Shown: positions 1 to 11,904 of the stretch, in pieces | Position numbering within the stretch: position 1 is the first letter of the stretch | How the letters are laid out: the number at the start of each line of letters is the position of its first letter | DNA from: Ramazzottius varieornatus | Lineage: Eukaryota; Tardigrada; Eutardigrada; Parachela; Ramazzottiidae | DNA: 64,000 nucleotides | Direction of reading: 5' to 3' | Assembly (NCBI GenBank): GCA_001949185.1 | Contig: BDGG01000005.1 | Span: forward strand, 1,353,249 to 1,417,248 | Made by a program: the position numbers and the translations under genes | The notes under the pieces: model-generated | What the model was told of the DNA's origin: nothing | What the model saw: the letters and a program-made list of their open reading frames with translations, nothing else | Database searches by the model: none

Positions 1-635
1 ACCGGGGTGTCTACAGCTTAACGGGGCGTGATAGTGGTGCCTATAGCATCACCCTTTTCACGATCGAGATGGAATGACCAGGAAGTGAGATACGGAAATT
101 CAATGGCGGGCCTTGGAATGTACGACAGATGCATGTATCTGAGTCTGGAGATTGCTTGGTGATAACCATGGCTCGGCCATTACCCCCACAAAACCAAAAT
201 CATGGAAACATTTGTAAGAAATTAACCGTGAGCAAACCCAAAAATTCGGCTCCGTCACCCACTCTTCCGTATTCTGTACTATCTCCAGTCGATTTTGGGT
301 TAAGATGGATATTATGGTTATTTAGAACTTGTCTGGACAAAACATCAGATATAACAGTATATACAAATTAGGACGAGCGGTCGCCATGGCATCGATTGCT
401 TTACTCAAAAAAATAACGTTTCTTCCAGGAGACTAAATTGAAATCGACAAATTATCAGGTGCGGAAGTATGACCTGTATTTTCGAACAGCAGCTTCGAAA
501 ATTTTTTCTCCGTTCTGAAGCCAAGTAATTTATCCCAAACCTTTTTACATATGATGCAGCACTATTTAGCTTTTGAACAACCTCATGGAAACTCAAATGA
601 AATGTGTTCGTGGAGCAGCAAAATCAGTTTAGCGG
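1..635. other. No recognisable gene
   Basis: I see no coding region, RNA gene or complete element here. Short open frames are not protein-like. Confidence 0.5.
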
Positions 636-812
636 CTGCTTTCTGTAAACCCGCCACTTTCTGGAAAACAATACTTTCGAGCGCCCAGATCCTTTTGGAA
701 ACCTAATCATGCTTGCAAAACATATTCTGATGGTCTCTCTTTCAACAGCACCATCAAATTTTCTCTCAAACTTTTGGCTGCCAAAGTTGTCCGGGGGAAA
801 CTTGGACACAAG
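636..812 (-). repeat. Diverged copy of dispersed foldback repeat (FB1)
   Basis: This stretch resembles the segment around 21925-22010, sharing the phrase AAACCCGCCACTTTC followed by a GAAAAC-rich stretch. It is a weak, partial member of the FB1 repeat family, whose better copies lie near 9.7-10.1, 21.9-22.7, 33.5 and 36.0-36.4 kb. It has no coding capacity. From 813 to 1366 nothing recognisable follows. Confidence 0.35.
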
Positions 813-1508
813 TCCAAACCCTAAACTCTGCCTTGTCGGAGCTGAGTAAGCTCAAGCGCAAAGTGACTTGGACTTAAAATACAGCTCTCCCTGGTGCATT
901 CATTGAACATCTCACAGGAAGGTTTCAAGGATTCTGTGAAATAGGAAAAATTTAGTTCCGGCTACCTCACTGAAGTAAATCATTTTAAAGATCGTTTTCT
1001 GCACCCGGAAAAATGCGATTTCTTATCTTGGAAAAACCAGAAGTCGCAATGAGATAACTCCTGACTGCTGCCACGGAGAACCAACTAAGTTCAATAGACT
1101 GACACGATTCCCTTCGAAATCGGTCAAGCCAGTGGCTGAAAAGAAATTCGGAAAAACAGGGAAGAAATCTTCCCCCGCTAACTATAAACCTAGCGTTTTT
1201 CCTCCCGTGGGCAAAACACGGACTTGATTCTTGCTGCGGAAAAAAGAAGAGTATTGGTGGACAACCCACCACATAAAGCAGAAGAGAAAAGACAAAGATC
1301 GCACCCGCAAAAAAATTCCAAATGTTTTCCCTCGAAAAGGGAAAAGTCTAACTCCCGCACTTGATACTGGAATGCTTCTTGAATGTCACGCAGTACGTCA
1401 TCATACACGTTAATTGTGTCCGTCGGACGCCAAATTATTTGGTTCGGCTAATCAACAATCCATGATACAATAAACTGCCTTTCAAATGGCCTTTCCCAGT
1501 AAGTCGGT

Positions 1509-2367
1509 TTATTCCACAGAGGTAAAGCTGTATTCGAGAGTGCAGTTCAGATCTTCAACGTTCTCATCGGCTAACATGTACAGGGGTTCGGGCAAAATAT
1601 TTGCAGCAACAAAAGACTTTTCTACAGTGGAAGTTTTGATCCTATGCCAGGCTTCAGATACAAAATAAAGGGATTCCTGACGTACGGCTTTTTCAGGTAG
1701 CCCTTCTTGGTAACTTCTGTGCAGTTGTCTCTCCATTGATGATAGGACTGCTCCAAGTGACACTTTAATGGATAGTTGACACCAACATCAAGTGGCTGGT
1801 ACTTTCCAGTCAGCCCTTTCGGAATAAAAATTTGCTCCATTCCTTTACTCTCCAGCAGCGCCCGGTTTTCATAACTCAAATGCGCCGGCGCGTGGTCCCT
1901 AGACAAGTAGCTTCCTTGTTCTTTCTCGTCAAAGGTAGACTCAATCCATTGGATATCCAGACAAGACTGCCACCATCCGGAGGCTGCAACCACGGAGTGC
2001 TTGGATCTACTGTTTCCGACCGGAAGTGCTGTTCGATACAAAAACGCAAAATACCGGACTTACTCGTACTAAAAACCACAACGTTTTGCGGAATGTCCAA
2101 CTTCTCCGGAATACTCTGAGACAGCTTCCTGGTCTTCTTGTTCCCCTTGAAGGTAACTACGGCAGGGAATTTGTATCCGTCGGCAGCAATAGCTAGACCT
2201 ACTGTGAAGTTTTCTTTTGGCCCGTTCGGATCTATCACGTATACTTCCTTTACTCCTTTCGGTGACAGCGTTTTCTTGTGAGTATTTTGAAGCTTTACGG
2301 AGGTTTCGTCGAAGTTGATCAGTCTACTCGGCGGGGTGTTGTTCAGGGTGACGATTTCTTCCACCAT
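1509..2367 (-). pseudogene. pogo/Tigger-like transposase, catalytic and C-terminal part
   Basis: This encodes the DDE-1 type catalytic core of a cut-and-paste transposase. Visible blocks are INFDETSVKL with the first catalytic aspartate, then RDHAPAHLS with the second, then a KYQPLDVGVN block matching the conserved QPLDV motif of the family. The C-terminal segment ends with AWHRIKTSTVEKSFV and EPLYMLADENVEDLN, typical of Tigger tails. The reading frame breaks between about 1900 and 2040 and again near 1680, so three frames are needed and the protein cannot be made. The N-terminus lies beyond the hAT insert at 4778-5235. The same tail occurs at 26291-26365 and 54907-55110, marking further relics of the family. 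Confidence 0.85.
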
Positions 2368-2474
2368 ATCCAGAGACTGCCTCTTTCTCCTTTAATAGCG
2401 AAAAGTGTTCAGTAGACGCATGACGTCATTTCTCATGCAAGAATCAATAAGGGGAGCTGAAAGGCGATTATGAC

Positions 2475-4688
2475 TAGAGCTGTTAATGGTTTGAACCATA
2501 TGGTTTGGTCTAAGTGGTGGTTTCCCGGCCAAACCGGTTTTCTGCAAATGGTTTCTCCTGCAAACCATCGAAAGCGGTTTGGTCTAAAACGTAAACCAAG
2601 CCATTTAAACCACGCCACATAAACCACTGGTCTAAACCGGTTTGATTCGGACTGACAGACTGAAAAGTTTACTGTTCCATCAAGGAGCCAATCTCCTTCT
2701 CATCCAACTCGCACAACGCATCCCAAGACTTCAAACACATAACCGCCTGAACAGCTACCGGCTCTATAGAGTTTCTCACGGCAGTGATCACCTTACCACT
2801 GCCGGAAAAAGAACACTCGGAAGGTACGGAAGAAGCACAAGCTGCAAGAAAATCTTTGGCAATTTCAGCCAAGACAGGATAAACGGAAGAGGATAAGTTC
2901 CAGAATTCCAGAACGTTTCTTTCGATCGGCTCTTTAGGTGCATCAAGGTACTTGTCGACTTCGTCCGTAAGGGGCAGGTTAGCGTTCGAAGTTACCTTCG
3001 CGTGTAGCTTTGCTCGGATGGTACTACCCGAAGTAGGGGTTGTCGGTGGAAGACTGCCGGTTGCCTTTTTAAAAGCTCTGGCTCTGCTGCGAGCTGCTTC
3101 GTAAAGCTTTACGAGGGTCTTGAGCTTCCCGCGATGCTTTGCGCGTTGTTCTTCGTCGTTGTATTCCCCATCTTTGATAGAAGGGTCCAGCATGCGCGCA
3201 ACTGCAGGAAATGCAAACTCACCTTCAGCAGTCCATTCATCCACGACGATCTCTTCGAGCTTTCCCAACATTTTGGTTGCCAACGCAGATATCCATTCAG
3301 GCTAGGACAAGATCGGAAAACAACCTAATTAAATATTCAAACGAGCATGTTTACTGAAGTATACGAAGATGTTTCTGCACACTAAGACCGAAAATTCAGA
3401 ATGTAATCTGATTACCTTCAGTTCGTCCCGGGTGATTTCTCTCAAATGGCACCGTAGATACAGAAGCTGAGAAAGACCCAGACGGAACGTTGGAGTCTGC
3501 AACAAATGAGAAGGATTAATATACATTTGACATCATAACCGCACAAAATTTTTCTCGACAGTAACGTTTTACTCGTACCTGAGGCGAAATTCAGTATTAT
3601 TGCGAATATTCTTCCAGAAGGTGGCCGTACCTTATAAGCGGAACATTCGACGGTAACTTGTTCGAGTGGCTTCAGAAGCTGAACCATGTCATCAATCTCC
3701 ATCCACTCTTCGTCGGTCAGCTTCTGCTTGATGATGTCACCCTTCTTGGTTGAAATATAGTTCGTGATGCTTTCTCGCTGCTCAAATGCAGCCTCAATCA
3801 TGTTAAGGACGCTATTCCATCCTGTGGAGACATCGAGCGGAAGGCACAGGTTACTTCTTTCGGCGAACTTGAGGTACTCTTCGTCTATCGTCGGTCTGTG
3901 GATTACGATACTAACGATCAAACTTTGCCGACTATGTCTGCCTTCTCTCCTCTAGCGACTCTCGCAACAGTCTGGACCAAGTGAGCAACACACCAAATCC
4001 GGAATGACGGCACTAAAAAGAAAAAGCAACTAAAACGTAAATACGTACTCCGCAAAACAATTCATCAGATCACTTCACACTATTAAGTGATGAATTTTAC
4101 CATCAGCTGAGTTTCTTCCGAAAAGTCGTCGATCTTTTTCCGTGTCGAGTGACAGTACTCTAAGCATAGCTTTCATGGCTGCAGCTCCGTCGGTAGTACA
4201 GCAAAGGATCCTGTGCTGTAAGTTGTGCTCTTTCAGCGTGTCGAGAATGACGGCTTTCATATTGTCTGCCGTGTGGCTAACTGGAAGGTAGCGGAAGTCG
4301 AGGACAATGTTCTTGAAAACCCATTCGTTGTTGATCCAGTGAAGCATGATCACCATGTACGACTGTCTTTTCGATCTTGCCTTCCACATGTTACAAGTGA
4401 TTGAAAATCTAATTGTAACGCTCTTGAGCTCCGCGATGACAGCTTTGCGACGCTCTACATAGTCGTTCACGAGCAGCTTACGCAATGTCTGCCGACATGG
4501 TACCTGTGAAAGATTGACAAGGCATGGAAATATCTAGAATGAATCTGCAAGTGGTGGCAGGTAGAATAATTAATTACCTTGTAAGCCGGGTTCAGACTTT
4601 TGGAATAAGCAACGAAGTACGGATCTTCAACGGTACTTACCGCTTAGACCATTTTGAAAATGGTCTGGTCTGGTTTTTAACAGCTCTA
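2475..4688 (-). mobile_element. hAT-superfamily transposon, 2.2 kb, with 8-bp target duplication
   Basis: Both ends carry the 12-bp inverted repeat TAGAGCTGTTAA. The element is flanked by an exact 8-bp direct repeat, ATTATGAC (2467-2474 and 4689-4696), as expected for hAT insertion. Subterminal DNA is dense in GGTTTGGTC and AAACCAT motifs in both orientations (2490-2640 and 4640-4680), probably transposase-binding sites. A related end, without its partner, lies at 62725-62890. The insertion interrupts a pogo-like transposase gene, so the hAT arrived second. Nothing else is inside apart from the transposase remnant. Confidence 0.93.
2669..4485 (-). pseudogene. hAT transposase, broken
   Basis: The N-terminal block at 4485-4075 has the CNMWKARSKRQSYMVIMLHW stretch and a TTDGAAAMK segment carrying a catalytic-type aspartate. 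A middle block at 3921-3450 contains LDVSTGWNSVLNMIEAAF, the hAT insertion-domain signature. The C-terminal block at 3283-2669 contains the dimerisation domain, seen as FLAACASSVPSECSFSGSGK. Between blocks the frame is lost: remains of a CVAHLVQTVARVA segment can be read near 3960-4010. Some gaps may be introns, but stops inside the middle region suggest decay. The first part of the protein, where a BED zinc finger is expected, is not seen. Confidence 0.85.
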
Positions 4689-4777
4689 ATTATGACTTTG
4701 AGCTAACGTCAGAGGTTCAAATTCAATATCGACAAACAAACTTACTACGTTTTCATGGGTCATGTTGAACTTTCATC

Positions 4778-5235
4778 CTACGTGCGTGGGAGATCTTTCA
4801 CGATGTTGCGTCGTTTCTGGTACTTGTAAAGCCAACCTCTGGACGCTTTGAACCCTTCAATGACCATTCCCTTCGCCACCTGTAAAGCAGTTCGTCGGAT
4901 ATCCGATTCCGGAACCCTCTTTCCTGACTTCCGAGCTTCATATCTTCGGTAGATTTCGTCGTCCATTCCCAAAGACCGCGGCTTCTTTCCCCCTTTCCAC
5001 TTCTGCGGAAGTTTCTCACTGAAAAATGGCACAGCTTGTGGGACGGAACTGTCTTATGAGTAATTATCACGTCACTTACGTATTATCCAGGTTAATTACA
5101 GTCATCCGCGAATTGTGCCTTCCGGTATCTTGTGCTCCTTTGCAAAATTTTTTAAGGGTTTACCGGATTTCTGAAACAAATCAGCGATGCGTTTCGCTTC
5201 TCCCACGCCGTACTAATTCTGCTTCCGAATCTTGA
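4778..5235 (-). pseudogene. pogo-like transposase, N-terminal helix-turn-helix exons
   Basis: Two minus-strand segments encode paired DNA-binding modules of a pogo/CENP-B type transposase. The first (about 5235-5110) reads AKRIADLFQKSGKPLKNFAK, a psq-like helix-turn-helix. The second (5032-4778) contains RTALQVAKGMVIEGFKASRG followed by WLYKYQKRRNIVK, the CENP-B helix-turn-helix end. A likely intron acceptor (TTTTTCAG) precedes the second segment near 5033. Together with 1509-2367 it makes one gene, interrupted by the hAT element. It ends in a stop at 4778, soon before the insertion. Confidence 0.75.
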
Positions 5236-5414
5236 CGACATGTCTGAAAGCTTAAAAGAGAAGAACCAAATATCCTATCTCCACAGTAGTTGTCAACACG
5301 TGCTTCGGTGAGACAATCAGACAATCTAGTCTGTATGAAATTTGTTAGGGCTCCGCTTGCGGACAAAATTAGCGCGCATGATGACGTGCTGCGTGAGATT
5401 CAAGAGGACACGGT

Positions 5415-6076
5415 TTTTAGCGCCATTTCAGATCATTGGTGTAATCGCATTTCCGAAGGAACCCTTTTACTCACTGGATGGGACACTCATAAACAGCTCG
5501 GCAATATCGAGTTCGCTAATCAGCCTCCCCAACCAGTACCGCCTCTCGTTTGATCTGTGGTCAGATTTACGAAAAATGAGGGACTCGGGTGAACTGCAGA
5601 AGTGGCTACAGGGGGCGCAGCCTCTGTTATGAACGGGGTACGATCAGAGGTGGGCTAGCGCTGAACCGTAGGGTGCCTGGAATGACAGCGCTATATCGTT
5701 CGAAAAATAAAGAACAACGTTCTTAATTTTTCTAGAGACGGGAAAATGACAGCAACCCAATTTCAACCATAAAAACAGATGAGTTTGAAGTCCTTTTTGA
5801 TAACGACGACAGTTGCAGTTGAGGTTACGTAAATCGTTCGCGTAAGGGCGAGCCACTTTTAAAGCGGGTAAGTATAACAGGAAGAGCCATAATTTACAAA
5901 TCATACTGGATACATTATCAGCGGGCCGAAGGCCGGATAATGCTTTGCGATTTCAAAATATCTAGACGTTCAAAAACTGATGTGCATGCTGTATGATGAT
6001 AGCAGTACTCAAAGCAATTTTTAGGGAGTGACATTAAGAAAAAAAACTGAGTGGTATCGAACTGTTGCTTGAATTA
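5415..6076. other. No recognisable gene
   Basis: Open frames here are short and not protein-like. No inverted repeat or element end is seen. Confidence 0.45.
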
Positions 6077-6150
6077 CGAGGAGCGAGGTCCAACTTTACC
6101 CCGTTTGCCGAACTGGCAAATTCTTGACCCACTGACAACTTTCTCCAAAA
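6077..6150 (+). repeat. Single end of a CGAGGAGC-type MITE
   Basis: After a TA at 6075 the sequence begins CGAGGAGCGAGGTCCAACTT and continues with GTTTGCCGAACTGGC. The same phrase occurs reversed at 14490-14554, and a complete two-armed relative sits at 60777-60920. The second end was not found before 6640. Confidence 0.55.
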
Positions 6151-6639
6151 CCTTCCACTTCCAAAACTCCAAACTAATTCCTCACGGGATTGATTTACGG
6201 GATGGCTGACGAAAAGTACAAAGCGATATCGGGATAGGAACGGGTGAATCCAGTTGTATGGGTGCATTACTCTCGCAAGACGATGTCGGATGGCTGACGT
6301 CCTCGGCTGACGTCGAGGACGGAGTCGTCGTCGAGTGATGCTACGGATCCACACCTTGTTGACGTTGTACTTCACGGTCATCTGCAGTACTCAATGGTCA
6401 TAGCCTCATAGCGATAGACACATCTCTGCAATCTGCATGTCTGACTGACTTCGCCAAAGTGGTTGTTCAGTGGATCACACGTTGCTGTTTCCTCAAGTCC
6501 AAAGCTTTAGATCTCGCAGCATCTTCCAGGATTCTTCTTCGGACTAGTTCTACAGTCCAACTGTGCAAAAGACTCTTCCTATCAGACAGGGAATAGCGAG
6601 GAAGGGACTAAACGGCACCAGCAAGCTGGATATCTACAT

Positions 6640-9540
6640 GATTATCGATCTCTCCTGCATCATGTCGTCCCAGGATCCTCCTGTTACTGCAAGGAGTGCG
6701 GTGCTACTCTGAGAGCAAGAGGCTTCAGAAGTCATCCGGGTAGCCAGAAGTGCAGAAATCAAGCTGAAAGAAATAAACGGGACGTCCAAGCAGCCCAAGA
6801 CAGACAGCTGATACCTCGAACAGCTGTATTGCCCAGAGTCGACTCCGACCTACCCCTGGAATCGCTACTTCAGAATCTGAGATCCTCCACCAAGATACTC
6901 CACAGGATCCCTAAATCAGCGAGGAAGTTAGCAGCCCAGAGCCTGACAGACAGAATCACAAAAGTGGTCGAGCTGAATACTGATCTAGTCTGGCGAGAGC
7001 TCCTCCTGTTCGCTCTTACAGGACTAAAGAAACCTGAACCGCAAAAAGGGAAGAAGCAAAGCCTCACTTCAACAGTGAAGAAGAAACTTTCCAGGCCAAA
7101 GATGGTTGTAGGTTTAGCTGGGAAAGCGACAAAAGAGAAGAAGGACAGTACGGACGCAACGCTCAAAAAGATCGTTGAAGGGATGCTGAATGATGCGGAC
7201 ATCAGTGGAGCCCTTACAGTCCTGTCCTCCGAAGACATCGTTGCTGTCCCATCGCCGGAAGTCCTGGAAAATCTGCGCTTGGAGCATCCGGCAGAAGCAG
7301 CTGGTTCGAGCTTCCGGGAACCGCCCGACCCAACTCAACTGCCTGATGACGTCACGGTTGATGAGATCATGGCCGCCGTGCAGAGCTTCCCCAACGGCTC
7401 TGCCGGAGGCATTGATTGTTTGCATCCCCAGCTTTTGAAGGATATGCTGGCGGGCGCGGCAGATGGCACCACCACGGCGCTGGCTGAAAGGCCAGGCTAG
7501 TAACACTGATCGTCCAAGGAAGAGTTCCGACTTCCATCACCAGCATCTTCTTCGGGCTTCACTCACTGCGCTGAAGAAAACAGATGATAGTATCAGGCCG
7601 ATCGCCGTCGGGAACACTCTTAGTCGTCTTTCTGCCAAGATCGTCAGCAAGAGAGTCGGCAAAGAGATGGAGAAGCGAGTTACATCAAGTGGGCTGTGGA
7701 ACAAGCGGCGGAACTGAAGCGACTGTTCACGCTGCTCGTTGTTTCCCTGAGAATGAAGATGATAGTTGTTGTGTTCTGTTGAAGATCGATTTCAAAAATG
7801 CCTTCAATACGATCCATAGACAAAAACTGTTGGATCTAGTCCGTGAAGTTCTCCCGAACCATTACTCTTTCTTCTGACAATGCTATAGGTTTCCTTCCAA
7901 GCTCATCTACGGACAGCACATCCTGGCTTCAGCAAGAGGAGTTCAGCAAGGGGATCCGTTGGGTCCTGTGCTCTTCTGTCTGGCCATCGAAGCTCTCACC
8001 AAGAAGCTCACTTCTCCTTTCAACCTGTGGTACTTGGACGACAGAACCATCGGGGGAGGGGGGGGGGGAGGAGAGACTGCAGCAAGGTGCTCACGGACTT
8101 CTGTACGGTGAGTTCCGAAGGGATACGCATCGGTCTCGAGCTGAACCCGTCGAAGTGTGAGCTCTTCCTACAGGGTGGCACAGCAGGAGAAAGGGAAAAG
8201 ATACGGAGGGCATTCATCTTGGTTTGTCCTGGGATCATCTTCCCGTCTCGCGCAGAACTCACCCTCCTCGGAGCTCCGCTACTACAAAAAGCCCTGGAGC
8301 CTGCCATTGAAGAGAAGTAAGCTGTCTGTACTGACATCAAGACTAAATCTTCTTTTCTCTCACCAAGCGCTGGTTTTGCTGAAAAACTGCCTGGGGCTCC
8401 CCAAGCCGCTCTACGTCCTTTGCTGCTCGACCACCTGGAAGGCACCTGCAGCATTGCGAACCTTTGACGATGTCCTTCGTCGCAGCGTAGTAGAGATCAC
8501 GAAAAACAGTATGGATGGCTCCACATGGCTTCAAGCTTCCTTGCCCGTTAGTATAGGAGGTCTGGGCATCAGACGCACGGAGAGGATCGCGCTCCCAGCC
8601 TTTATGGCTTCGATCCACCCTGTGCAGGCGCTGGTGCGCTCCATCTACCCGGGAAGCGACCTGGACAGCCTCGTCAACGGCGGACTGGACCAATGGCCAC
8701 TTGTGACCGCTCTTCGCCGACGGCAGCGTGCCTGGGACCTTCCTATGGTGACGGTGGAATTCGGAAGTCTGATGGACCAGAGCGATATGACAAGCAAGGC
8801 AAGACTGATGGCTGTTTCGACAAAGACCTCCGGAACCTGGCTGCACGCTCTGCCGGTTTCCTCACTTGGGAATCTCCTCGACGACAACACACTGCGGATC
8901 AGCTTTGGGCTGCGGCTAGGATCGAGACTATGTCAGCCTCACATGTGCCGCTGTGGAGAAGTAGTCGACCAGTATGGGCTCCACGGTCTGAGCTGTCTGA
9001 AGAGCGCGGGACGCCACAGTAGGCACGCTAGCCTGAATGAGTCGGTGCGAAGAGCCCTCTTTTCAGCACAAGTTCCGGCGGTTGTGGAACCACTAGGACG
9101 TTCGCGAGACGATGGACTGAGACCTGATGGAAAGACCATGATACCTTGGAAGAATGGGGAGGAATTAGCTTGGGATGTGACTGTGGTAGATACATTGGCG
9201 AAGTCCTACGTCGGAAAGACAAGCGAGATAATGGGAGCTGCCGCCGAAGACGCGGAAGAGAGAAACATCCAGAAATACCAAGGCATCGCTTCACAGTGCC
9301 TCTTCGTTCCTTTGGGATTCGAGACCTTCGGATCTTGGAGACCTGCAGCGACGGAATTGATCAACGCGATCGGGAAGAAGCTTGTCGAGTTTTCTTTTGA
9401 GATTAGATCTGTTCAAATTTTTCAAACAGCGCTTGTCTCTTGACATACAGCGAGGTAATGCTTTTTGTGTTATGGGTACTGCGAAGGAGACTAAAGGACT
9501 CGAATATTTTACGTTTCGAATCTTAGGAAGGGAAGAACCG
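6640..9540 (+). mobile_element. R2-like non-LTR retrotransposon, decayed
   Basis: A plus-strand element encoding reverse transcriptase followed by a restriction-like endonuclease. Upstream of the main frame (about 6690-6760) is a zinc finger with spacing C-x2-C-x12-H-x5-C, as in R2-type N-termini. The frame shifts near 7497, 7710, 7880, 8060, 8310 and 9420, and a G-rich run lies at about 8050-8070. A second, shorter copy lies on the minus strand at 57681-58970. I see no target-site duplication or poly-A tail, so the ends are approximate. Confidence 0.85.
6829..9533 (+). pseudogene. Reverse transcriptase/endonuclease of R2-like element
   Basis: Reverse-transcriptase blocks appear in order: RPIAVGNTLSRLSAKIV, LLKIDFKNAFNTIHR with the first catalytic aspartate, ARGVQQGDPLGPVLFCLAIE, and WYLDD at the active site. 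The thumb region follows (LNPSKCELFLQGG and the FPSRAELTLLGAPL block). The C-terminal part has a cysteine/histidine finger (CRCGEVVDQYGLHGLSC then GRHSRH) and an endonuclease-like core with RPDGKT and ELAWDVTVVDTLA. It ends with LSLDIQRGNAFCVMGTA in a shifted frame. This order is that of the single-ORF endonuclease-type non-LTR elements. At least six frameshifts make it non-functional. Confidence 0.88.
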
Positions 9541-9689
9541 TGTTTACGTAACCTGTTCATTTTGATTTAGTCTCCTGTTTCATTGTGGTTTTTTTTGAAG
9601 TAAGAGTTATTCGTTTGAATAAAGCAATTCTATATTCAGTTCCTCACTATCCTCCAGAACTCAGTACCATTCTGAGCGAGACGTGTGCG

Positions 9690-10060
9690 AGATCCATACG
9701 GGAAAGTTTTTCAAAGAATTTTTATTGGCGATCTCTTTTGGTTCGTGGGAAAGACCGATGTTTGGACTACATTCTGGTCGTTCAGGCTCCTCCCTAAACT
9801 TGTCATGTGACGGGACATACGCAACCGAAAAAGGCTCTGTTTTTCTTTGTCCGAGCCACCGGTGCCCACCGGTTGATTGATTGAAAAGTCGTCCCGATTG
9901 TTACGTGATCAGAAAGTTCAAGGTATCTTCTGAAGAATAGTTTTTGAATTACGAAAATTGGATGCCGGGCAGGGGAGATATAAGGAAGCAAAGGAAGGCT
10001 ATGGGGTGGCCATGACTATCGACCGTGACTGTATAGGCTTTACAACAGCGTCCTGTCTAG
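9690..10060 (+). repeat. FB1 dispersed repeat, plus orientation
   Basis: It shares an ordered set of phrases with 22330-22699: a TTCAGGCTC block, a CGGT(T/C)GATTGATTG block, a CATGGGGTGGC-ATGAC block followed by GTGACTGTA, and finally CTGTCTAG. The copies differ by many substitutions and small gaps, so the family is old. No coding potential. Confidence 0.6.
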
Positions 10061-10370
10061 TCCCTTAATTTGATTGGCTGTAGCCAGCTGACACCATCTA
10101 ACGCCCAGTTTCGAAGGGTTACTTTGGTTGTTTTGAGTATTTAAGACGCTGACTTGGGGTAATTCGGGTCAATCAATTCTTAGTGACCTATTACGCAATG
10201 AATCTCTCCCAAACTTCCCTTCACCATCGAATTAATTTACCCTCTGCCGACAGCTTTTACATACGCTGCCTGAATAGCTCGATCTCCGCATTTCCCAAGA
10301 TTACTACTGCCGTGCACTGTAAATTTCCACATTTAGGGCTTTCATCGAAACATCGGGTGATTCAAAAGTG

Positions 10371-10559
10371 ATGCACCAAGTTTTTGGGAAACGTCTAGCC
10401 GACCATTACTGTCTAAAGCTTTACATGTGGACTTTCGGAAACGTACGCTCCGCGGAGAAACCGTTTAATCCAAAAGCACAAGATCAACCAGACATGGTGG
10501 AGTTCGAGAAGGCGGACGGAACTGAACGACATCTCTGGATATCGAGTGAAACTTTCAAA
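10371..10559 (+). CDS. Possible first coding exon of an unknown protein
   Basis: An ATG at 10371 opens a 63-codon frame of ordinary composition (it starts MHQVFGKRLADHYC and ends WISSETFK) and runs directly into a strong splice donor, AAAA|GTAAGT, at about 10560. A TATTTAAG box lies near 10137. I find no convincing second exon downstream and recognise no domain. It follows an FB1 repeat copy, so it could be repeat-derived. Treat it as a candidate only. Confidence 0.25.
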
Positions 10560-10619
10560 AGTAAGTCAAACAGACTCAACGTTTTCCAATGCTTTCAGTT
10601 TGCACACTAAAAGTTTCCC

Positions 10620-11904
10620 CGTGAGTCCATTTTGTTCAGAACGAGCTCAGCCTACGAGGTATACTTAGCCCGAACTGAGCAACGTTTTCGATATTTAGAG
10701 CGCCATTCTTCTGCGCTGCCCGTTTCCGTTTTTCTTCAACATCAACAAGCTTCGAGCGAGCCAAAGGCGAAGCGAACAGCTTATAACTTAATATAATTTG
10801 TAGAGCTGACCTGTGTCATTTTGTTAGCTTCTAGCGGCCCGACAACGGGTTAGCGATGGACGTGGCCTGATCTATATGCTCAAGACTGGAGCTGTGTATT
10901 CGTGAGAGTCGGTGAGACCATAGTCTGTAACCGCATGTTGACCCAAGGTAGTACGAGCGGCGTACCACCGAATTCGCAACCTCTAGCAAAGCGGCATTGT
11001 TCTGTCACAACATAAGTCTATCATGTATTAACGTAAACTCCGTAGGCAGGGACACCACTGTCAAAGGTCATCACCAGACAGGAGGACCTTTGCATCGCCG
11101 AGGGCCTTTGCGTCACCTTTGCATCGCCGAGAAACCTGTCCATCGCCCTAGTTTCAATTCTTGAGCGTGTCTTCTATTCTAGCTCATAGCCACATGTCCA
11201 TCAAATCATATATTTGCAGCTGGCTAAAGAGGGTGTTTCTTGCTTCGACACAAGGAGCGAGGCCCTACTTTTGCCATGAGCGTACTTTGTCCAGTCAAGT
11301 TCTGAAGGTGCCGTTGCCAGTTGCGAGATCACAGTAAAATTAGCTGGCACTCACAAGTCAACTACTGCTTTCTCTCCGGTAATTTCCCTACGTCACTCGA
11401 ACGGTGTTTACGAACAATGCAACAGTGAGATTGCGGTATACGCCACAATGACAAAAACGTGTCTTCATCAGACTCAATTAAGGACATGCAATCAATCGTA
11501 CAGTAAGAGTGCCTGAACTAGCTTCACAAAAGGTAACCAGCTGTTCAACAGCAGGCTCTTCGGATTAGTAAGACACCTCGTTTTCGCAGAATTGCATCGT
11601 GCTTTTTGTTGCGCTTTTCTTTGTCAAAAAGTTGTTCTCATTCAGATCATACTTTGGTTTTCGAACCTGCTTGGGTGATTGCTGTGAAGGATGGGCAGAC
11701 TAAGGAACCGACCTTGCAAACTTCGATTCACAACAGTAACCAGCTGTTTACAAACTAAAGTCATAATGTCGTAGCGATGTGACGTAGATGGAAAGCTGGC
11801 TGCCTGCCTCGCAAACTCCGTAACATTAGTATCGTCTGTGGCGTAAGGGAAAATGGACAAAGTTTTAACCGTTCCGCGTTTGCAGAGAAACGCAGGCCTT
11901 GATT
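10620..11904. other. No recognisable gene
   Basis: The stretch holds a short imperfect tandem of the phrase CTTTGCATCGCCGAG (11085-11135) and a weak relative of the CGAGGAGC MITE end near 11250. Nothing coding is supported. Confidence 0.4.

Larger units (their letters stand above)
1367..5414 (-). mobile_element. pogo/Tigger-like DNA transposon, split by a hAT insertion
   Basis: The left terminal inverted repeat starts at 1367 after a TA and reads CTGGAATGCTTCTTGAA; its inverted partner occupies about 5366-5414. The inner parts match well (TCACGCAG-ACGTCATCAT-C-CG-TAATT) while the outermost bases of the right end are degraded, so that end is approximate. Related termini flank the smaller element at 25930-26502. 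The body carries the N-terminal DNA-binding exons (4778-5235) and the catalytic region (1509-2367) of one minus-strand transposase, separated by the hAT element at 2475-4688. Without the hAT insert the element would be about 1.8 kb. Confidence 0.75.

Noticed and set aside
1876-2041. Tail of the minus-strand frame starting MVEEIVTLNN and head of the frame starting MYRTALP as real protein
   Set aside because: Homologous motifs switch frame within this interval, so one frame here is out of register after a frameshift.
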